Below, one piece after another: positions 48,205 through 56,426 of a DNA stretch of 64,000 bases. The position numbers and the translations under genes were made by a program. Source of the DNA: Mycolicibacterium grossiae (GTDB taxonomy: Bacteria; Actinomycetota; Actinomycetes; Mycobacteriales; Mycobacteriaceae). The notes beneath the pieces were generated by a model. It searched no databases, had not been told where the DNA came from, and saw only the letters and a list, made by a program, of their open reading frames with translations. Each line of letters begins with the position of its first letter. Positions within the stretch are counted from its first letter, which is position 1. The stretch spans positions 310,001 through 374,000 of the forward strand of contig NZ_CP043474.1 of assembly GCF_008329645.1 (NCBI RefSeq), read 5' to 3'.

Positions 48205-48241
48205 TTTACGCCCTCCCCTGTCATCTCCCGTTAGAGTTGTA

Positions 48242-48544
48242 GATTACGGCTCGTCGCTCAAGCAACCGCGCCGTCCTGTCCAGGCGATGGTGACGGTTCG
48301 CCTGCGCCCGCAGTCCCGCCAGATCGTCCAGGGCTTCCGCGACTTCGTCGCCCAACTCCCCGAGACGCTGCAGGTCTTCGTCACGACCGGCGCCGAGGAC
48401 GTACTCGTCCACGTCGCGGTCGCCTCCACCGAGGCGCTGCGGGACTTCGTGCTCGACGCGCTCACCACCCGGCGGGAGGTCGCCGGCGTCCGCACCGACG
48501 TCGTGTTCGACCACGTGCGCAACCACGTCCTGCCACCCGCCTAG
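48242..48544 (+). pseudogene. Truncated Lrp/AsnC regulator (ligand-binding domain only)
   Basis: The frame encodes a complete AsnC-type RAM ligand-binding domain: PVQAMVTVRLRPQSRQIVQG, then FRDFVAQLPETLQVFVTTGA, EDVLVHVAVASTEALRDFVL and DALTTRREVAGVRTDVVFDH. The N-terminal winged helix-turn-helix expected in a 150-residue regulator is missing; upstream of about 48236 the sequence is island DNA. An ATG at 48287 could still start a lone RAM protein of about 85 residues. The most direct reading is that the island's arrival removed the 5' half. No matching 5' half was found at the other island edge. The dapC-type gene begins 11 bases downstream. Confidence 0.7.
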
Positions 48545-48555
48545 GCTCGGTACGC

Positions 48556-49725
48556 ATGACGGTCGAACGCCTCCGGCCCTACGCCGTGACGATCTTCGCC
48601 GAGATGTCCGCCCGCGCCGCGCGCATCGGCGCGGTGAACCTCGGGCAGGGCTTCCCCGACGAGGACGGACCCGCCGACATGCTGACGACCGCTCGGGAGG
48701 CGATCGCCGACGGCGTCAACCAGTACCCGCCGGGGCTCGGCATCGCACCGCTGCGCGAGGCGATCGCCCGGCAACGGCAGCGGCTCTACGGCGTCACCTA
48801 CGACCCGGAGACCGAGATCCTGGTGACCGTCGGGGCGACGGAGGCCATCGCGGCGTCGGTGCTCGGGCTCGTCGAACCCGGTTCCGAGGTCATCCTCGTC
48901 GAGCCGTTCTACGACTCCTACTCCCCCGTGCTCGCCATGGCCGGGTGCCACCGCGTGCCCGTGCCGCTGGTTCCCGACGGCCGGGGTTTTGCCATCGACG
49001 TCGACGCGCTGCGCGCGGCCGTCACGCCCCGCACGCGGGCGCTGATCGTCAACACGCCGCACAACCCGACCGGCATGGTGGCCTCCGACGCGGAACTGGC
49101 GGCCATCGCCGAGATCGCCGTGGCGGCCGACCTCCTGGTGATCACCGACGAGGTGTACGAGGCCCTGACGTTCGACGGCCGGCACCACCTGCCGCTGGCG
49201 TCCTACCCCGGCATGGCCGAACGCACGATCACCATCTCCAGCGCCGCGAAGATGTTCAACGTCACCGGCTGGAAGATCGGCTGGGCGTGCGGCCCGCGCG
49301 ACCTGATCAACGGGGTGCGCGCCGCCAAGCAGTACCTCAGCTACGTCGGCGGGGCGCCGTTCCAGCCCGCGGTGGCCCGCGCCCTGGACGACGAGGACGG
49401 CTGGGTGGCGACGCTGCGCGCCACGTTCCAGGCACGCCGCGACACCCTGGCCGCGGCGCTCACCGACATCGGCTTCGGCGTGCACGCGAGCGGCGGCACC
49501 TACTTCCTGTGCGCCGACCCGCGTCCCCTCGGCTACGCCGACAGCGCCACCTTCTGCGACGAACTCCCGGAGCGGGCAGGCGTGGCGGCCATCCCGATGT
49601 CGGCGTTCTGCGACCCGCACTCGGCATACCTCACCGAGTGGAATCATCTGGTGCGCTTCGCCTTCTGCAAGCGCGACGACACGATGGCCGAGGCCGTCCG
49701 CCGGCTCCAGGTGCTCAAGGCCTGA
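48556..49725 (+). CDS. dapC: PLP-dependent aminotransferase, DapC type
   Basis: 389 residues, fold-type I aminotransferase. Motifs: INTPHNPTGMVASDAELAAI, then LLVITDEVYEALTFDGRHHL, and TISSAAKMFNVTGWKIGWAC, whose Lys after SSAA carries the PLP Schiff base. A conserved Arg in WNHLVRFAFCKRDD binds the substrate carboxylate. By position and sequence type it corresponds to Rv0858c, N-succinyldiaminopimelate aminotransferase of lysine/peptidoglycan biosynthesis (from memory); other KAT/methionine aminotransferase activities are possible. Confidence 0.88.
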   Translation: MTVERLRPYAVTIFAEMSARAARIGAVNLGQGFPDEDGPADMLTTAREAIADGVNQYPPGLGIAPLREAIARQRQRLYGVTYDPETEILVTVGATEAIAASVLGLVEPGSEVILVEPFYDSYSPVLAMAGCHRVPVPLVPDGRGFAIDVDALRAAVTPRTRALIVNTPHNPTGMVASDAELAAIAEIAVAADLLVITDEVYEALTFDGRHHLPLASYPGMAERTITISSAAKMFNVTGWKIGWACGPRDLINGVRAAKQYLSYVGGAPFQPAVARALDDEDGWVATLRATFQARRDTLAAALTDIGFGVHASGGTYFLCADPRPLGYADSATFCDELPERAGVAAIPMSAFCDPHSAYLTEWNHLVRFAFCKRDDTMAEAVRRLQVLKA

Positions 49726-49755
49726 CCGGGCCACCTGACAGGGGGCGGCGCCGCC

Positions 49756-50673
49756 TCACAACCCGGCGGCGACCTCCCACACCGGCTCCAGCGCCGCGAG
49801 CCCGGTGCGCACCAGCGGGCTCAGCACCACGTCGGTGGCGCCCGCATCGCGGTAGCGCCGCAGCTGCCGGCTCACGTCCGCGACCGTGCCGACGGCGGCG
49901 AGGTCGACCACGGAGTCGACGCCCTCGCGCGCGATGACCTTGGCATAGGACGGGATGCCCGCGTAGAACTCGAGCACCTCGGCGGCGGCGTCGCGACCCG
50001 CCGTCACGTCGTCGGTCACCAGCACCGGCACCGCGGCGACCACCTTCGGCACCGGGCGGCCGGCCGCCTCGGCGGCCGCGGTGATCGTGGGCACGATGAA
50101 CTCGCTCAGCGTGCGCGGCCCGGCGAGGTAGGGCAGGGTGCCGTCGGCGAGTTCGCCGGTCACGCGCAGCGCCTGCGGACCCATGGCCGCCACGTACACC
50201 GGGATCGGACTGCCGCCCGCGACGGTCACGGGCCAGTCCGGACGCGCAGTCAGCTGGTCACCGGCGAAGTCCACCGCGCCGGTGTCCAGGATCGAACGCA
50301 GCACCGTGAGATGGTCGCGCAGCCGTCCGATGGTGTGCGCGTAGTCGGTGCCGAACGCCTTCGCCTCCGGCGCGTGGGCGCCGAGCCCCAGGCCGAGGCT
50401 GAAGTTCCCGTGCGTGGCGGCCTGGGCGGTCTGCGCCTGCGACGCCACGATGAGCGGGTGCCGGGGATTGATCGGCACGACGAAGGTGCCGACGCCGAGT
50501 CCGGGGACGGCGGCACCGACGTGACCGGCGAGGCCGATCGCGTCATGGTCGAACTGTTGGGCGATCCACACCTGGCGCACGCCGGCGTCGTAGGCGCGGC
50601 GCGCCTGGTCGATGCTGGCGTCGACGTGGTTGGCGGCATTGCGGTCGGGGTCGAGCACTACTCCTGTGGCCAT
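49756..50673 (-). CDS. LLM-class F420-dependent oxidoreductase
   Basis: 305 residues with the luciferase-like barrel: DAGVRQVWIAQQFDHDAIGL, LGVGTFVVPINPRHPLIVAS, FSLGLGLGAHAPEAKAFGTD and IPVYVAAMGPQALRVTGELA, the last typical of the F420 MSMEG-type subgroup. Substrate unknown. ATG at 50673 gives a standard start. It converges on the aminotransferase (30 bases between stops) and lies downstream of the first SRPBCC gene on the same strand, 65 bases apart. Confidence 0.86.
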   Translation of the reverse strand: MATGVVLDPDRNAANHVDASIDQARRAYDAGVRQVWIAQQFDHDAIGLAGHVGAAVPGLGVGTFVVPINPRHPLIVASQAQTAQAATHGNFSLGLGLGAHAPEAKAFGTDYAHTIGRLRDHLTVLRSILDTGAVDFAGDQLTARPDWPVTVAGGSPIPVYVAAMGPQALRVTGELADGTLPYLAGPRTLSEFIVPTITAAAEAAGRPVPKVVAAVPVLVTDDVTAGRDAAAEVLEFYAGIPSYAKVIAREGVDSVVDLAAVGTVADVSRQLRRYRDAGATDVVLSPLVRTGLAALEPVWEVAAGL

Positions 50674-50738
50674 GCGAGGCACAGCAGCGCGCGGGCGCCC
50701 GGCATTCCGTTCCGCTCGGCACGAGTCCTTCGTGGCCC

Positions 50739-51176
50739 TCAGCCGTGGTTGCGCGTCACCCGACAGCGCAGCCGGTCGACCGCCACGTCGAGCACCATCT
50801 TCGTCGCCCGGTTGAGCAGGAACCCCGGCACCGGTGCCGCGAGATCGATGATGATGTCGAACCGCACCCGCGTCTTGTCGCCCTCGCGCACCAAATTGTA
50901 TTCGCCGTGTTGGCCGCGCTGCTGCAACGTCTCGGCGGCATCCCACACCACCCAGTCGTCACCCCAGTGGTACTCGAGCACCTCCCGGTCGGTGATGCCC
51001 ATGATCCGCAGCGTCGCTTTGACGTGATGTGGGCGGCCGTCCGGATGCCGGTCGATCACCTCGACGGACCGGTGCAGCGTCGACCACGTCGGCACCTCGT
51101 CGACGTCGGCGAGCGCATCGAGGATCGCCTCCGGCGAGGCGTCGAAGAGCAGCTCCCTCGACGCTTTGACGGCCAT
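50739..51176 (-). CDS. SRPBCC-family protein (tandem copy 1)
   Basis: 145 residues with KASRELLFDASPEAILDALA at the start, then DEVPTWSTLHRSVEVIDRHP, LEYHWGDDWVVWDAAETLQQ and a C-terminal helix GFLLNRATKMVLDVAVDRLR. Helix-grip lipid or hydrophobic ligand binding is expected; no substrate is known. It is the most diverged of three neighbouring paralogues that probably arose by duplication (compare the proteins at 51237 and 51720). M. tuberculosis has related proteins in the same place (Rv0857-Rv0854, from memory). Confidence 0.88.
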   Translation of the reverse strand: MAVKASRELLFDASPEAILDALADVDEVPTWSTLHRSVEVIDRHPDGRPHHVKATLRIMGITDREVLEYHWGDDWVVWDAAETLQQRGQHGEYNLVREGDKTRVRFDIIIDLAAPVPGFLLNRATKMVLDVAVDRLRCRVTRNHG

Positions 51177-51236
51177 GGCCGCAGTCTAGGGACGACCCGC
51201 CCGGCGCCGCAGGAGATCCACCATGGCTCCCGGTGG

Positions 51237-51677
51237 TCAGCCCTTCTTCTTCTCCAGCACGCGCTTGCGCAGACCCTTGGTGGCGGTGTCCATCAGCCCG
51301 TTGGCGCCCTTCTTGATCAGGAAGCCCGGCACCGGGACCACGGGATCGACGGTGAGGTCGAAACGCACCCGGGTGGCGTCGCCGTCCGGGGTCAGCGTGT
51401 AGCGACCCTCTTGTGCGCGTTGCGCTTTCGACTCCAGCAGCGTCCACCCGACGCCGTCGTCGTACACCGTGTACGCGAGCAGCTGCTCGTCGCTGATGCC
51501 GACGATCTTCACGGTCTGGCGGGACGTACTCGGACGTCCCTGCTCATCGCGTTCGAGGACCTCGACCTTCTGGTGCGCCGAGGACCACTCGGTGAGGGAT
51601 TCGAGATCGACGAGCACGTCCATGATCTCGTCCGGGGTGGCTTCGATGGTGACTTCGCGGGATTCCTGCACGGCCAT
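51237..51677 (-). CDS. SRPBCC-family protein (tandem copy 2)
   Basis: 146 residues. It shares with its neighbours the start AVQESREVTIEATPDEIMDV, the WSSAHQKVEVLERDEQGRPS region, a VGISDEQLLAYTVYDDGVGW strand and the tail PVPGFLIKKGANGLMDTATK ending RVLEKKKG. Ligand unknown. ATG at 51677. Copies 2 and 3 are closer to each other than to copy 1, so copy 1 split off first. Confidence 0.88.
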   Translation of the reverse strand: MAVQESREVTIEATPDEIMDVLVDLESLTEWSSAHQKVEVLERDEQGRPSTSRQTVKIVGISDEQLLAYTVYDDGVGWTLLESKAQRAQEGRYTLTPDGDATRVRFDLTVDPVVPVPGFLIKKGANGLMDTATKGLRKRVLEKKKG

Positions 51678-51719
51678 GGAGTGACTTTAGCCATCCGGTG
51701 CCCTGCCGAAACGACGAAC

Positions 51720-52166
51720 TCAGGCCTTGCCCTTGCGCACCTTCAGCACCTGCTTGCGCAAACCGTCGGTGGCGGCTTCCAGCCCGCCCTTCATCGCGCG
51801 CTTCAGGACGAACCCGGGGATGGGCACCGACGGGTCGACGGTGATCTCGAACCGCACCCGGGTCTTGCCGCCCTCGTCGGTCAGCGTGTAGCTGGCGTCC
51901 TGCGTCTTGAGCTGGCTCGAGCTGACCAACGTCCAGCTCGCGGTGGTGTCGGTCCAGCTGTACCGGACCACCTGCTCGTCGGAGATCCCCATGGTCTTGA
52001 GCTTGATCCGCACCGTGCCGGGGCGGCCGTCGGGCGTCTCCTCGAGGATCTCGGCGCCCTGGTGCTGCGAGGACCAATCGGGTGCGGACCGTACGTCGGC
52101 GATGACGTCCATGACCTCTTCGGGCGTTGCTTCGATGACGACCTCACGCGAATCGCTGACTGCCAT
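51720..52166 (-). CDS. SRPBCC-family protein (tandem copy 3)
   Basis: 148 residues, paralogous to the two preceding proteins: DSREVVIEATPEEVMDVIAD, WSSQHQGAEILEETPDGRPG, MGISDEQVVRYSWTDTTASW and PIPGFVLKRAMKGGLEAATD, ending KVRKGKA. ATG at 52166; longer in-frame upstream codons are unlike the family. It diverges from zwf with a 94-base gap, so it is the first gene of the three-copy run. Confidence 0.9.
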   Translation of the reverse strand: MAVSDSREVVIEATPEEVMDVIADVRSAPDWSSQHQGAEILEETPDGRPGTVRIKLKTMGISDEQVVRYSWTDTTASWTLVSSSQLKTQDASYTLTDEGGKTRVRFEITVDPSVPIPGFVLKRAMKGGLEAATDGLRKQVLKVRKGKA

Positions 52167-52260
52167 GCCAGCGACAGTAGCCAGGCCCGTCCCCCCGGTG
52201 GGGAATTTCGCCACTGCATCGGTCGTGCATCGTTCACCCACGAGTGGAAGCATCGCGGGC

Positions 52261-53769
52261 GTGAGCACCCAGAAGCCGCAAACGATCGCCTACCCCGCCC
52301 CGGGCGCGCGTCCGCACCGCCGCGACGACGCCGCGCTGGCACCGCACGTCATCGTGCTGTTCGGCGCCACCGGCGACCTGGCCAAGCGCAAGCTGATCCC
52401 CGGCATGGCCTACCTCGACCAATCCGAGCTGGCCCCCGACATCCAGGTGGTGGGCACCTCGCTGGAGGACCTCAGCACCGATGAGTTCCGCGCCCTGGCG
52501 AAGGAGGCGATCGACACCTACGGAACGCACAAGCTGACCGACGAGCAGTGGGCCGACTTCGCCAAGATCCTCACCTACGTGCCGCAGGGCGCCGGTCCGG
52601 AGGCGCTGGCGGCGGCCGTTGCCGAGGCGGAGACCACCCTCGCCGGCGACGCGGGCGCCGAGGTGCAGCGGTTGCACTACCTCTCGGTGCCACCCAAGGC
52701 GGCGCGGGCGGTGATCACGATGTTGCGCGACGCCGATCTCGTCGACCGGTCGCGGGTGGTGATGGAGAAGCCCTTCGGCACCGATCTCGCGAGTGCGGTC
52801 GAACTCAACGACTTCGTCCACGAGACGTTCCGGGAACGCCAGATCTTCCGCATCGACCACTTCCTGGGTAAGGAGGCGGCGCAGAACATCCTCGCGTTCC
52901 GCTTCGCCAACGGGCTGTTCGAGCCCATCTGGAACCGGAACTTCATCGACCACATCCAGATCGACATCCCCGAGCAGCTCGGGCTCGACCAGCGCGCCGG
53001 CTTCTACGAGAGCACCGGCGCCTACAAGGACATGGTGGTGACGCACCTGTTCCAGGTGATGGCGTTCGTCGTCATGGAGCCGCCCACGGCGCTGGAACCC
53101 CGGGCGATCAGCGAGGAGAAGAACAAGGTCTTCCGCTCGATGCTGCCCATCCGGTGCTCGGACGTGGTGCGCGGCCAGTTCGCCGGCTATCGCGAACTCG
53201 ACGGCGTCGCATGCGATTCCGACACCGAGACGTTCATCGCGTTGAAGGTCGGCATCGACAACTGGCGGTGGGCGGGTGTGCCGATCTACCTGCGGACCGG
53301 CAAGCAGCTGGCCGAGGGCATGCGGATCATCTCGATCGCCTTCAAGGAGGCGCCGCGCACGATGTTCCCGACCGGCTCGGGCGTCGGCGCGCAGGGCCCC
53401 GACCACCTGACGTTCGACCTGGCCGACGCGTCGAAGGTGTCGCTGTCGTTCTACGGCAAGCGTCCGGGCCCGGGGATGAAGCTCGACAAGATGTCGATGC
53501 AGTTCTCCACCCAGGAGACCGAACAGGTCGCCGACGTGCTCGAGGCCTACGAGCGCCTGATCCTCGACGCCATGCGGGGCGACCACACGCTGTTCACCAC
53601 CGCCGAGGGCATCGAATCGCTGTGGGAGCGCAGCACTACGCTGCTGGAGGATCCGCCCCCGGCCAAGCTGTACCAGCCGGGAACGTGGGGCCCGAACTCG
53701 ATCCATCAGCTGATCGCCCCCAACGCGTGGCGGCTGCCCTTCGAGCGGGCGTGGCGCGAGAAGAAGTGA
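52261..53769 (+). CDS. zwf: Glucose-6-phosphate 1-dehydrogenase
   Basis: 502 residues, full length. The NADP-binding motif is VIVLFGATGDLAKRKLIPGM near 30; the substrate/active-site signature is FRIDHFLGKEAAQNILAFRF near 198, with its catalytic His; further hallmarks are WNRNFIDHIQIDIPEQLG and YLRTGKQLAEG. It converts glucose 6-phosphate to 6-phosphogluconolactone, supplying NADPH and the pentose phosphate pathway. GTG at 52261. Here it stands alone, not next to tal/pgl/devB, and converges on the mce operon with 16 bases between stops. Confidence 0.95.
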   Translation: MSTQKPQTIAYPAPGARPHRRDDAALAPHVIVLFGATGDLAKRKLIPGMAYLDQSELAPDIQVVGTSLEDLSTDEFRALAKEAIDTYGTHKLTDEQWADFAKILTYVPQGAGPEALAAAVAEAETTLAGDAGAEVQRLHYLSVPPKAARAVITMLRDADLVDRSRVVMEKPFGTDLASAVELNDFVHETFRERQIFRIDHFLGKEAAQNILAFRFANGLFEPIWNRNFIDHIQIDIPEQLGLDQRAGFYESTGAYKDMVVTHLFQVMAFVVMEPPTALEPRAISEEKNKVFRSMLPIRCSDVVRGQFAGYRELDGVACDSDTETFIALKVGIDNWRWAGVPIYLRTGKQLAEGMRIISIAFKEAPRTMFPTGSGVGAQGPDHLTFDLADASKVSLSFYGKRPGPGMKLDKMSMQFSTQETEQVADVLEAYERLILDAMRGDHTLFTTAEGIESLWERSTTLLEDPPPAKLYQPGTWGPNSIHQLIAPNAWRLPFERAWREKK

Positions 53770-53785
53770 GCCTGGCGCGGAGTGG

Positions 53786-55300
53786 TCAGCGGCCCGGCGG
53801 CACCAGCATCGACTGCCACGTCTTCGTCGTCGGGTTGGCGAGATCGGCCTGGGTGTAGCGCTTTCCGTCCGGACCGACGTAGTCACCGGTGGCCGGGTCG
53901 TAGGGAACCAGCGCCACCGGCGGCGGCGCCTCGGGCAGCGCGGCGCCCGGCGGCGGCGCGTCGGGCGCGGGCGCGAGCGGCGGCGCGGGCCAGGCCGCGG
54001 CCTCCGGTCCGGTGACCCCGGGTGGGTACTGCGGCACGGCCTGACCGGACAGCGTCGCGTTCGGGTCGCCCTTCCAGTTGAAGCCGTCGTTGAGCGGCAC
54101 GTACTGCTCGTCGCTCTCGCAGAGTTCGACCGTCGGCGCCCGCTTGGCGGGGTTGCCCTCGCACGGGATGTTGCGCACGCCACGGACGTTGAGCGTCGAG
54201 TCCTGCGGGACACGGCAGTACAGCTCGCCGGCGGGACGCTCGGGGGCATCCTCGTCGGACGGCGAACGCTGCTGTCGGACCGGCAGGAAGCCGGTGTTGC
54301 ACGGCGGCGGCAGGTTGAGGTTCAGGTTGAAGTCGAGGTAGATGCCCCGGTAGTCCTGCTTGGTGTTCGCGTTGGGCAGCGCGATCGCGGACATCACCGC
54401 GGTGCCCTGTGGGAAGAGCACCAGCAGCTGCTCGATGTCGGAGCGGTAGGTGATGGCGATCTGGCCGAGGCTCACCATGTTGGCGAGGAGCACGGGCAGC
54501 GACGGCCCGACGCGGTCGAACAGCGCCCGACCCTCGTCGAGCGCGGGCCCGCTCTTCTCCAGGAGACCGGCCAACGCCGGATCGTTGGCCTTCAGCTGAC
54601 CGGTGATGGCGGCGAGCCGGTGGGCCCAGGTCTCGATCGAATCGGTCGTGCGCACCTGCGAGTCCAGCACGGCGGGCGACTGGTCGATCAGCGTGGTGAG
54701 CGGCTCGACGGTCTTGCCGCCCTCGATCGCCAGCGCGGTGGAGCCGTCGACGATGCGCGCGAGTTCCGGACCGAGCCCGGCGACGGCGGTCGAGGCTTCG
54801 TCGACGACGGTCTTCAGGTCGTCGCGCGGGATCGCCTGCACCGCGGTGTTGGTGGCGTCCAGGAGCGTCCCGATGTCAGGCGGCACCCGGACGTCGGTGG
54901 CGGCGATGACGGCGCCGTCGGCGAGCAGCGGCCCGTCGGTGCTGCTGCCCGCGGCCGGGGTCAGTTCCAGGAACTGCTCCCCGACGGCCGAGCGGCTGTG
55001 CACCGCGGCGGTGACGTCGGCGGGAATCTCGGTGTCGGAGTTCAGCTTCAAATCCGCGGTGACGCCGGTCCGGGTGACGTCGACTTTCGTGACGCGACCG
55101 ATCTCGCTGCCCCGGTAGGTCACCACGGACGTCGGGTAGAGGCCGCCGGTCGTCGGGAGTTCCACGGTCACGTGATACCGCCCGATGCCGAGCAGTGCCG
55201 GCACGTTGATGAAGCCGAAGGCCATGACGCCACAGGCGATCACGGTGACCGCCGACAGGATGGCCAGCTGGGTCCAGGTGGCACGGGACAGGCGCAGCAC
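53786..55300 (-). CDS. mceF: MceF-type subunit (last gene of the mce operon)
   Basis: 504 residues: an N-terminal membrane helix (about 10-30, TQLAILSAVTVIACGVMAFG), an Mce domain at about 40-120 (YHVTVELPTTGGLYPTSVVT, RGSEIGRVTKVDV), and a long helical region typical of Mce proteins. The C-terminal third is Pro/Ala-rich, with Cys residues. Mce proteins form a periplasmic tunnel that carries lipids to the YrbE permease. ATG at 55300 lies one base after the MceE stop. Confidence 0.93.
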   Translation of the reverse strand: MLRLSRATWTQLAILSAVTVIACGVMAFGFINVPALLGIGRYHVTVELPTTGGLYPTSVVTYRGSEIGRVTKVDVTRTGVTADLKLNSDTEIPADVTAAVHSRSAVGEQFLELTPAAGSSTDGPLLADGAVIAATDVRVPPDIGTLLDATNTAVQAIPRDDLKTVVDEASTAVAGLGPELARIVDGSTALAIEGGKTVEPLTTLIDQSPAVLDSQVRTTDSIETWAHRLAAITGQLKANDPALAGLLEKSGPALDEGRALFDRVGPSLPVLLANMVSLGQIAITYRSDIEQLLVLFPQGTAVMSAIALPNANTKQDYRGIYLDFNLNLNLPPPCNTGFLPVRQQRSPSDEDAPERPAGELYCRVPQDSTLNVRGVRNIPCEGNPAKRAPTVELCESDEQYVPLNDGFNWKGDPNATLSGQAVPQYPPGVTGPEAAAWPAPPLAPAPDAPPPGAALPEAPPPVALVPYDPATGDYVGPDGKRYTQADLANPTTKTWQSMLVPPGR

Positions 55301-55301
55301 G

Positions 55302-56426
55302 TCAGTACCCGCCCCAGTGGTACGGGGCGATCAGCGGGTTGCCCGCGGTGTACGGGCTCGGCATCTGGCCGATGGTGCGGCCCCACTGCATCTCGAGTTC
55401 GGTGAGGTTGCCCTCCCACCGCGTGCCGGTGAACAGGCTGCTGTCCAGGCGACTCAACGTCAGGTCGACGACGAGCGAGATGTTCGCGAAGTCACCGCGA
55501 AACCAGTTGGCCAGCGTGCTCTTGACCCAGGGGTAGGTCGACAGGAAGTCGAGGCCCTTGGTGAGCGCCGTTCCGGCGTCGGCGAGTTCGCGGAACACCG
55601 GGGCGATGTTGCGCAGGTTGGCGATCAGCGACTCCTTGGTCTGCTGAACGGTCGACGTCGCGATCGCCCCGAACTTGCCGAGGGCGTCCACGGCGTCGGC
55701 GATCTTCGTGCGCTGCTCGGCGAGCACGGCGAGCGCCTGCGGGATGGTGGTCAGGGCCCTGTCCACCACGTCGTCCCGCGCCGCCACCTGCCCGGCCAGA
55801 GCGTTGAGTTTGTCCGTGGCCGTGATGATGTCGTCGGTCTGGCCGTTGAGCTGACCGATGAACAGGTCCAGCTGTTCGAGCAGGCTGCGCAGGTCGGCCT
55901 CCCGCCCCGCCATCGCCGTGGCGAAGGTCTGGTTGATCTCCTGCAGTTGCGCCAGGCCGCCGCCGTTGAGCAGGATCGACACCGACGCCAGGGTCTGCTC
56001 GGTGGTCGGATAGGTGCCGGCCGAGGACAGCGGGATCACCGAACCGTCGTGGAGTTCGCCCTCGGGCGGAACGTCGGTGGGCGGGGCCAGTTCGATGTGC
56101 ATCGACCCGAGCAGGCTGGTCTGCCCGACCTTGGCGGTGGCGTTGGCCGGCAGGTGGACGTCGCCGTCGATGCGCATCGTGACCAGCGCGTGCCAGTCCT
56201 GGACCTCGATCTTGGTGACGTTGCCGACGTTGACGTCGGCGACCCGCACCCGGGTGTTCTGTTGGATCACCACGACGTCGGGGAGTTGCGCCTGGATGGT
56301 GTAGGAGCCGTCGCCGTCGCCCGCCGTGCCGGGGAGGGACAGGCTGTTGAGGCCGCGCCAGTCCGCGCATCCGGTGAGCGTCACGAGGCTGGCGGCCGCG
56401 AGCACGCCCGCGAGCAGTCGCCTCAC
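55302..56426 (-). CDS. mceE: MceE-type lipoprotein
   Basis: 374 residues with a lipoprotein signal: RRLLAGVLAAASLVTLTGCA, with the LTGC lipobox Cys near 20. The Mce domain follows (SYTIQAQLPDVVVIQQNTRV), then the long helical tail. In every mce operon the fifth mce gene is the lipoprotein, which agrees with this position. GTG at 56426 overlaps the MceD stop by four bases. Confidence 0.94.
   Translation of the reverse strand: MRRLLAGVLAAASLVTLTGCADWRGLNSLSLPGTAGDGDGSYTIQAQLPDVVVIQQNTRVRVADVNVGNVTKIEVQDWHALVTMRIDGDVHLPANATAKVGQTSLLGSMHIELAPPTDVPPEGELHDGSVIPLSSAGTYPTTEQTLASVSILLNGGGLAQLQEINQTFATAMAGREADLRSLLEQLDLFIGQLNGQTDDIITATDKLNALAGQVAARDDVVDRALTTIPQALAVLAEQRTKIADAVDALGKFGAIATSTVQQTKESLIANLRNIAPVFRELADAGTALTKGLDFLSTYPWVKSTLANWFRGDFANISLVVDLTLSRLDSSLFTGTRWEGNLTELEMQWGRTIGQMPSPYTAGNPLIAPYHWGGY

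Larger units (their letters stand above)
45858..48240. mobile_element. Low-GC three-gene genomic island
   Basis: Base composition falls visibly from about 70% GC to near 50-55% between about 45860 and 48240, and codon use changes with it. The block holds only the three minus-strand genes described next and ends against a headless Lrp/AsnC gene at 48242. No integrase, transposase, tRNA or terminal repeat is visible. Boundaries are estimated by eye. Confidence 0.72.
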
